From: Gemmatimonadaceae bacterium
Lineage (GTDB): Bacteria > Gemmatimonadota > Gemmatimonadetes > Gemmatimonadales > Gemmatimonadaceae
Direction of reading: 5' to 3'
DNA: 19,044 nt
Assembly: GCA_025453855.1 (NCBI GenBank)
Contig: JALOPO010000003.1
Coordinates: 1 to 19,044, forward strand
Every line of letters starts with the position of its first letter. The stretch's first letter is position 1. The notes under the pieces are model-generated. The model searched no databases. It was not told where the DNA came from and was given only the letters and a program-made list of their open reading frames with translations. Shown piece after piece: positions 15,061 to 19,044 of the stretch. The position numbers and the translations under genes were made by a program.

Positions 15061-15248
15061 GGCGCTGCGCGCCTCAACTGCGGGGCGCTGCGCGCCGAGT
15101 TCAGGAGTTCGGGAGTTTTGGAGAACAGCGTGGCACGGCGTGGAGCGCAACAAGGTGCCGTTCACTCGGCCCGTTCCGGCTGTACTCCGGAACTCCCGAA
15201 CTCCTGAACTCGGCGCGCAGCGCCCCAGCAGTTCAGGCGCGCAGCGCC
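15061..15248. repeat. Long inverted repeat between convergent operons (MITE/terminator-like)
   Basis: Positions 15082-15117 and 15191-15226 are perfect 36-base reverse complements. Pairing continues inward: two G-T pairs, then 15120-15123 with 15185-15188, one mismatch, then 15125-15129 with 15179-15183. Pairing extends outward with small mismatches to GGCGCTGCGCGCC at 15061-15073 and its complement at 15236-15248. That 13-mer occurs again at 15015-15027. No coding gene is supported here. It lies in the 279-base gap between the convergent SDR and moxR genes, so its RNA could act as a bidirectional terminator. The size and long arms also fit a small non-autonomous element, but target duplications are not evident. 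Confidence 0.8.
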
Positions 15249-15286
15249 AAAGCTGTCCAGCGTGCAGCACCACACCGCGGCGACCG

Positions 15287-16288
15287 CTATCGCACCGACC
15301 GCAGCACCGGCTCGAGCAGCCCCTCGATCGTCACGCCTTCGGCCTCGCCCTGGAAGTTGAGCACCATGCGATGGCGCAGCACCGAAAGCGCGACGTCGCG
15401 GAGGTCGTCGAGGTCGGGGACGGGGCGGCCGGCGAGCGCGGCGCGGGCCTTGGCGCCGAGGACGAGGAACTGCGAGGCGCGCGGCCCCGCGCCCCAGCGC
15501 ACGAAGCGCGTGATCTCGGGCGTGGACTCGTCGCTGCCGGGGCGCGTGGCGCGCGCGACGCGCACCGCGGCCGTGACGAGCGTGGGCGGGGCGGGGAGGC
15601 GACGCACGAGCTGCTGCAGGGCGACGAGTTCGTCGCCGCGCAGCACGGGCGAGACGCGACCGGCGCTCATGCCCGTGGTGGCGACGACGATCCGCTCCTC
15701 CTCCTCGCGCGTCGGGTAGCCGACACGGAGCTCGACCATGAAGCGGTCGAGCTGCGCCTCGGGGAGCGGATACGTCCCTTCCTGCTCGATCGGGTTCTGC
15801 GTGGCGAGCACGAAGTACGGCGTCGGCAGCGCGTGCGTCTGGCCGGCGACGGTGACGGCACGCTCCTGCATCGCCTGCAGCAGCGCGGCCTGCGTCTTCG
15901 GCGGCGCGCGGTTGATCTCGTCGGCGAGGACGAGGTTGCCGAAGATCGGGCCCGGCACGAAGGTGAAGATGCGCCGCCCCGAGCCCTGCTCCTCCTGCAG
16001 CAGCTCGGTGCCCGTGATGTCGCTGGGCATCAGGTCGGGCGTGAACTGCACGCGACTGAAGCGCAGGTCGAGCGCCTGCGCGATCGTCTGCACGAGGAGC
16101 GTCTTGGCGAGCCCCGGCACGCCGACGAGGAGCGCATGACCGCCGGCGAGGAGCGCGGCGACGAGCTGCTCGACGACGGCGTCCTGGCCGACGATGCGCT
16201 GCGCGATCTGCGCGCGCAGTGCATCACGCGCGCCGGCGAGGCGCTCGAGCAGGGCGAGATCGTCGCCCGCGGCGACGGGTGCGCTCAC
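15287..16288 (-). CDS. MoxR-family AAA+ ATPase
   Basis: AAA+ ATPase of 333 residues of the MoxR family, chaperone-like ATPases that usually activate or insert metal into partner proteins with VWA domains. Walker A is GVPGLAKT at 56-63, Walker B LVLADE at 119-124 followed by INRAPPKTQAALLQAMQE, sensor 1 lies in LATQNPIEQEGTYPLPEAQLDRF, and the lid domain continues to the C-terminus. The start is a GTG at 16288 overlapping the TGA of the lipoprotein gene (GTGA). The usual DUF58 and VWA partners are not found downstream on this strand; instead the operon ends at the long inverted repeat. Family assignment is firm, client unknown. Confidence 0.95.
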   Translation of the reverse strand: MSAPVAAGDDLALLERLAGARDALRAQIAQRIVGQDAVVEQLVAALLAGGHALLVGVPGLAKTLLVQTIAQALDLRFSRVQFTPDLMPSDITGTELLQEEQGSGRRIFTFVPGPIFGNLVLADEINRAPPKTQAALLQAMQERAVTVAGQTHALPTPYFVLATQNPIEQEGTYPLPEAQLDRFMVELRVGYPTREEEERIVVATTGMSAGRVSPVLRGDELVALQQLVRRLPAPPTLVTAAVRVARATRPGSDESTPEITRFVRWGAGPRASQFLVLGAKARAALAGRPVPDLDDLRDVALSVLRHRMVLNFQGEAEGVTIEGLLEPVLRSVR

Positions 16289-16824
16289 GGAAGCGTGAAG
16301 CGCACCGACGCGGTCGCCGGATGATTCTCGCTGCGGAGGATGGCGCGTGCGACGTAGACGCCGCGCCCGAGGGTCCGATGCATCGTGGCATCGTAGCGCA
16401 CCGGCTCGCCCTCGTCGAGCAGGTGGGCCCGCATGGGCTGCGTGAACAGGCGACCGTCGCTCCAGCGCCAGCGCACACGGCCGCGCTCGTCCTCGATCAG
16501 GAATTCCACTTCCTGCCCGTCGACGAAGCGCATCTCGTGACGCTTGGCACCGGTGTTGGTGGCGGCGAGCGTGAAGCTCACCGCGTCGCTCACCGGCGTG
16601 ACCTGCAGCGCGAGCGCGATCGGTCCGCCCGCACTCTCGGTGCGATCGAGCACCGTACCACGCGCCTGCGTCGCGACGGGGCCACCGCTGCCATCGACGC
16701 CCGCGAAGAGCGCGCCGCGCACGCGCGCCGTCGTGTCCGCCATGGAGGGCGCGGCACGACCACAGGCCGCCACCACGAGCAGGGCGGCGGCGACTCCGGC
16801 AATTCGGCGGGTGGACAGGGACAT
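16285..16824 (-). CDS. Predicted lipoprotein with BsuPI-like domain
   Basis: Protein of 179 residues with a lipoprotein signal peptide: MSLSTRRIAG, a hydrophobic core (LLVVAA) and Cys at 21 in VAAC-G, so it should be lipid-anchored outside the cytoplasmic membrane. Residues about 80-170 match the pattern of the BsuPI family (PF12690): ATNTGAKRHEMRFVDGQEVE, then D-E-R-G-x-V-R-W-R-W-S, then LFTQP, then L-DEGEPVRY. BsuPI was described in Bacillus as an intracellular proteinase inhibitor, but most exported relatives are uncharacterised Ig-like domains. The ATG at 16824 gives a canonical signal peptide. Its stop overlaps the MoxR start, coupling the two. A role as an envelope sensor or proteinase inhibitor is inference. 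Confidence 0.8.
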   Translation of the reverse strand: MSLSTRRIAGVAAALLVVAACGRAAPSMADTTARVRGALFAGVDGSGGPVATQARGTVLDRTESAGGPIALALQVTPVSDAVSFTLAATNTGAKRHEMRFVDGQEVEFLIEDERGRVRWRWSDGRLFTQPMRAHLLDEGEPVRYDATMHRTLGRGVYVARAILRSENHPATASVRFTLP

Positions 16825-16887
16825 CTCGGGGGCAGCTCGGCGGACGGCATCAGGCGCGCCCTGTGCAGGGGCGTTCCGGTATCGGGC

Positions 16888-16917
16888 ATGGTACTCCCGC
16901 ACCCGCACACAGGTCAA
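16888..16917 (-). promoter_or_regulatory. Candidate promoter of the lipoprotein-moxR operon
   Basis: On the minus strand TTGACC (16917 to 16912) and TACCAT (16893 to 16888) are separated by 18 bases, close to a sigma-70 promoter (5 of 6 and 4 of 6 consensus matches). Transcription would begin near 16881, leaving a leader of about 57 bases before the ATG at 16824. This is based on hexamer match and position only. Confidence 0.45.
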
Positions 16918-17042
16918 CACTCCCCGGACGCCGTCAGGGGGCGATAAGTCACGGAGGGGCCACGAGTTGCGCCGACGGCACGGGATCGCGGGCAAGTCGC
17001 GCGCCAGCGGCCGCGTCCGCCCGGCCGGCAGCCCCGGGCGTT

Positions 17043-17066
17043 CGCTTGCGAAAAATTTCACAAGCG
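17043..17066. promoter_or_regulatory. Rex-like operator in the atp operon promoter
   Basis: A 24-base imperfect palindrome in which 10 of 11 pairs around a central AA match (mismatch 17049/17060). Its core, TTGCGAAAAATTTCACAA (17046-17063), fits the Rex operator consensus TTGTGAA-N4-TTCACAA at 13 of 14 specified positions. Rex is a repressor released from DNA by a high NADH/NAD+ ratio and controls respiratory and energy genes. The site covers the -35 and spacer of the candidate atp promoter and ends 17 bases before the atpZ start. The regulator gene is not in this window. Confidence 0.65.
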
Positions 17067-17073
17067 AGATATT
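17046..17073 (+). promoter_or_regulatory. Candidate promoter of the atp operon
   Basis: TTGCGA (17046-17051) and GATATT (17068-17073) lie 16 bases apart, each matching the sigma-70 consensus at 4 of 6 positions, in the only AT-rich stretch upstream of atpZ. Transcription would start near 17080, only a few bases before the ATG at 17084, which implies a nearly leaderless mRNA. No Shine-Dalgarno is visible, in agreement with that. Confidence 0.45.
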
Positions 17074-17083
17074 TCCGCCCGCG

Positions 17084-17335
17084 ATGGCACCCTCGTCGGG
17101 CTCCGGGGCGCTGCGGCTGGCGGCAGCCGGCGTGCAGCTCGCCGCCACCCTCGTGGCGGGGCTCTACGGAGGGCAGTGGCTCGACCGGCGGTTCGGCTCC
17201 GAACCCGTCTTCCTGTATGTGGGCGTGGCGCTGGGCGCCATCGGAGGGATGATGGCGTTGTACCGGCAACTGATGGCCGCGGTGCGCGACGAGGAAGCCG
17301 CCCGTCGCGGTCGGCGGCCGGGGAACGACGAATGA
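17084..17335 (+). CDS. atpZ: AtpZ-like small membrane protein of the ATP synthase operon
   Basis: Protein of 83 residues with two hydrophobic segments (about 12-31 and 42-62) joined by the short loop GGQWLDRRFGSEP, and a charged C-terminus (RDEEAARRGRRPG). This hairpin with G-x-x-L-D-x-x-F-G matches the AtpZ/ATPase_gene1 family (PF09527), encoded at the head of many atp operons and proposed to aid c-ring assembly or carry Mg2+/Ca2+ with AtpI. The ATG at 17084 lies just downstream of the candidate promoter. Its TGA overlaps the next ATG (ATGA). Order and coupling with atpI and atpB strongly support the assignment. Confidence 0.82.
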   Translation: MAPSSGSGALRLAAAGVQLAATLVAGLYGGQWLDRRFGSEPVFLYVGVALGAIGGMMALYRQLMAAVRDEEAARRGRRPGNDE

Positions 17336-17682
17336 TCCGCGCCGTTGCGCTCTACATGCTCATCTCGCTGCTCGTGGTCGGGGCCGCCGGGTGGGTGCTC
17401 CTCCTGGTCTATCCCGGGCCGGCCGGGCAGCAGGCGGTGCTCGCCAGCGCCGCCATCGCGCTCGTCGTCCAGCTCGTCGCCTTCCTGCTTCTCCGCCTCT
17501 CCGTGGGGCGCAACGTCTTCGCCGGGTGGGGGGTGGGCGCGCTGCTCCGCTTCCTCGCCATCGGGGTCATGGCCACGGTCGTCGCCGATGCCATGGGTCT
17601 CGACCGGAATGCGGCGCTGGTCTCGCTGGCCGCCTTCCTCTTCCTCTCGATGCTCGTCGAACCGCTCCTCGTGACCGTATGA
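17332..17682 (+). CDS. atpI: AtpI-like membrane protein of the ATP synthase operon
   Basis: Protein of 116 residues with four hydrophobic segments (about 4-27, 34-55, 66-88 and 93-114) and few charged residues. R73 lies at the start of helix 3 and E110 near the end of helix 4. Size, topology and location between atpZ and atpB fit ATP synthase protein I, an assembly helper for the c-ring, but sequence conservation in this family is low, so the call leans on position. The ATG overlaps the atpZ stop and its own TGA overlaps the atpB ATG, giving continuous translational coupling. Confidence 0.7.
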   Translation: MIRAVALYMLISLLVVGAAGWVLLLVYPGPAGQQAVLASAAIALVVQLVAFLLLRLSVGRNVFAGWGVGALLRFLAIGVMATVVADAMGLDRNAALVSLAAFLFLSMLVEPLLVTV

Positions 17683-18671
17683 CGCGTCCCATCCGCATCC
17701 TGACGGTGCTGGCCGCCGTCGTCGCCGGTTTCGCGCTCCCGCTGCGTGCCCAGGCCGACGCCGCGCACGGCACCGCCCCGCACGGCGAGACGGCGCAGGC
17801 GGTCGGGGCCGCCGCCGCCGCGCAGGCCACCGAGCAGGTCGACATCATCACCCCGCACATCACCGACTCGCACGAGCTCGAGCTCCCCGGGCCGCCGCCG
17901 ACCTTCGTGACGCACGTGCACCTGCCGCGCTGGGCGCCGGTGAACGTCCCCGGGATCGGGGCGGTCGACTTCTCGCCGACCAAGCACGTCGTCTTCATGC
18001 TCGTCGCGGCGCTCACCGCCGCGGTGGTGCTCATCGGCGTGGCGCGCGCGCATGCGAAGCACTCGCATCGCGCCGGCGCCCCCAAGGGCTTCGCCGCCGG
18101 GATGGAGGGGATGATCCTCTACCTCCGCAACGAGGTCATCCTCCCCAACGTCGGGCACCACGGCAACGGCTTCGTGCCCTTCCTGCTCACGCTCTTCTTC
18201 TTCATCCTGCTCTGCAACCTGTGGGGGATCGTGCCGTGGGGCGCGACCGCCACCGGCAACATCGCCGTCACGGCGACGCTCGCCATCATCACCTTCTTCG
18301 TCGTCGAGGCCGCGGGGATCCGCGCCAACGGGCTCGGCTACCTGAACACGATCTTCTACTGGAACACGGATCTGCCGCTCCCGATGCGGATCCTGATGTT
18401 CATCATCCTGACGCCGATCGAGATCGTGGGGAAGCTCACGAAGCCGTTCGCGCTCATGATCCGCCTCTTCGCGAACATGACGGCCGGCCACATCGTCGTG
18501 CTCGCGCTGATCGGGATGATCTTCGCCTTCAAGAGCATCGCCAGCGGCGCGCCGTTCATCATGGCGGTGCTGATCAACGTGCTCGAGCTGTTCGTGGCGT
18601 TCCTCCAGGCCTTCATCTTCACGCTCCTCTCGAGCGTGTTCATCGGCCAGATCCGCGAGGCGCACCACTAG
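17679..18671 (+). CDS. atpB: F0F1 ATP synthase subunit a
   Basis: Proton-channel subunit a of 330 residues. The catalytic Arg is R262 in MIRLFANMTAGH, the segment contacting the c-ring; H271 and E303 occupy the positions of E219 and H245 of the E. coli protein, an exchange seen in many lineages. The conserved ends LQAFIFTLLSSVFIG and TPIEIVGKLTKPFAL confirm the family. The first 100 residues are extra: a signal-like start (MTRPIRILTVLAAVVAGFALPLRAQA) and a Pro/His/Ala-rich extracytoplasmic stretch before the first core helix at about 103-121. The ATG overlaps the atpI stop. A cleavable leader on subunit a is known in some phyla such as Bacteroidota; cleavage here is inference. Confidence 0.96.
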   Translation: MTRPIRILTVLAAVVAGFALPLRAQADAAHGTAPHGETAQAVGAAAAAQATEQVDIITPHITDSHELELPGPPPTFVTHVHLPRWAPVNVPGIGAVDFSPTKHVVFMLVAALTAAVVLIGVARAHAKHSHRAGAPKGFAAGMEGMILYLRNEVILPNVGHHGNGFVPFLLTLFFFILLCNLWGIVPWGATATGNIAVTATLAIITFFVVEAAGIRANGLGYLNTIFYWNTDLPLPMRILMFIILTPIEIVGKLTKPFALMIRLFANMTAGHIVVLALIGMIFAFKSIASGAPFIMAVLINVLELFVAFLQAFIFTLLSSVFIGQIREAHH

Positions 18672-18723
18672 GTCGGTGCAGGACCGTGGCGGCGTCCCCC
18701 GTGTGCGCCGCCGCGGACAGGTA

Positions 18724-18741
18724 GCCGATCGAACGATCGGC
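18724..18741 (+). other. Hairpin in the atpB-atpE intergenic region
   Basis: GCCGATCGAACGATCGGC forms a perfect seven-base-pair stem with a GAAC loop, followed at 18746-18756 by a second small stem (CCCC/GGGG). They sit in the 167-base gap between atpB and atpE, the only long gap of the operon. There is no T-run, so this is not a classic terminator. In E. coli the atpB-atpE spacer boosts atpE translation to meet c-ring stoichiometry; a similar stabilising or processing role here is inference. Confidence 0.5.
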
Positions 18742-18838
18742 GAATCCCCGCCGGGGCGCGAGCTCCGAGGGCGGGATGCGCGGCGGTGACCGCGCCACGT
18801 GGGGGCACTCTCCAAGCTCTGCTCAACGGACTCACGAC

Positions 18839-19044
18839 ATGTCGTTCCTCCCGCTCCTCCAGGACGTCGCCACCGCCGCCGGCTCGAACGCGAAGGGCTT
18901 CGCCGCCATCGGCGCCGGCCTCGCCGCCGGCCTCGCCGTGCTCGGCGCCGGCCTCGGCATCGGCAACATCGGCGGCTCGGCCGTCGAGGGCATGGCCCGC
19001 CAGCCCGAGGCGGCCGGCCGCATCCAGACCGCCGCGCTGATCCT
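18839..19044 (+). CDS. atpE: F0F1 ATP synthase subunit c (partial, runs off the window)
   Basis: First 68 codons of the c-ring subunit. Helix 1 is the glycine-rich GAGLAAGLAVLGAGLGIGN and is followed by the polar loop with the conserved R-Q-P (MARQPEAAGRI) that docks to the central stalk. The window ends at the beginning of helix 2, before the ion-binding carboxylate, so H+ versus Na+ specificity cannot be judged. The N-terminal MSFLPLLQDVATAAGSNAKG is a few residues longer than the E. coli form. It starts 167 bases after atpB, the first uncoupled gene of the operon. No strong Shine-Dalgarno is visible upstream of the ATG. Confidence 0.96.
   Translation, partial: MSFLPLLQDVATAAGSNAKGFAAIGAGLAAGLAVLGAGLGIGNIGGSAVEGMARQPEAAGRIQTAALI

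Noticed and set aside
15035..16324. Plus-strand frames crossing the inverted repeat and the moxR region.
   Set aside because: They are antisense to moxR and contain only low-complexity residues; the moxR reading explains the sequence.

Overview
The window is very GC-rich and densely packed, with tightly coupled genes (eight four-base ATGA/GTGA stop-start overlaps) and few intergenic gaps. It reads as a stretch of chromosome from a free-living bacterium. The start of an F-type ATP synthase operon (atpZ, atpI, atpB, atpE), in which subunit a carries a long secretory-looking N-terminus, together with the high GC, suggests a Gemmatimonadota-like lineage. That assignment is inference; no rRNA or marker comparison is possible here. 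I see no tRNA, rRNA, CRISPR array, insertion sequence or phage gene.

Region 1 (1-4237) looks like a metal-handling locus. On the minus strand run a thioredoxin-like [2Fe-2S] protein, a COG0523/CobW-type GTPase metallochaperone, a WD40 beta-propeller and a short NiCoT/NicO-type Ni/Co permease. Divergent from them is a second thioredoxin-like [2Fe-2S] protein. The 127-base gap between the two ferredoxin-like genes holds an AT-rich near-perfect palindrome (3778-3799), a candidate operator that could control both arms.

Region 2 (4372-7987, plus strand) is a three-gene ABC-2 system: one ATPase and two DUF3526-like permeases with large extracytoplasmic domains. It converges on Region 3 (7997-10832, minus strand), made of cutA, a second ABC ATPase and a large permease, all translationally coupled.

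Region 4 (10974-15007, plus strand) is uvrA with an unusual basic low-complexity tail of about 90 residues, overlapped by four bases by an HSDL2-like short-chain dehydrogenase. A long inverted repeat (15061-15248) separates it from Region 5 (15287-16824, minus strand), a BsuPI-domain lipoprotein coupled to a MoxR AAA+ ATPase.

Region 6 (17084 to the end, plus strand) is the atp operon start. Its promoter contains an 18-base site, TTGCGAAAAATTTCACAA, that matches the Rex operator consensus TTGTGAA-N4-TTCACAA at 13 of 14 specified positions. This suggests NADH/NAD+-responsive control of ATP synthase. The most interesting signals are this Rex-like site, the divergent [2Fe-2S] pair with its shared palindrome, and the long inverted repeat.
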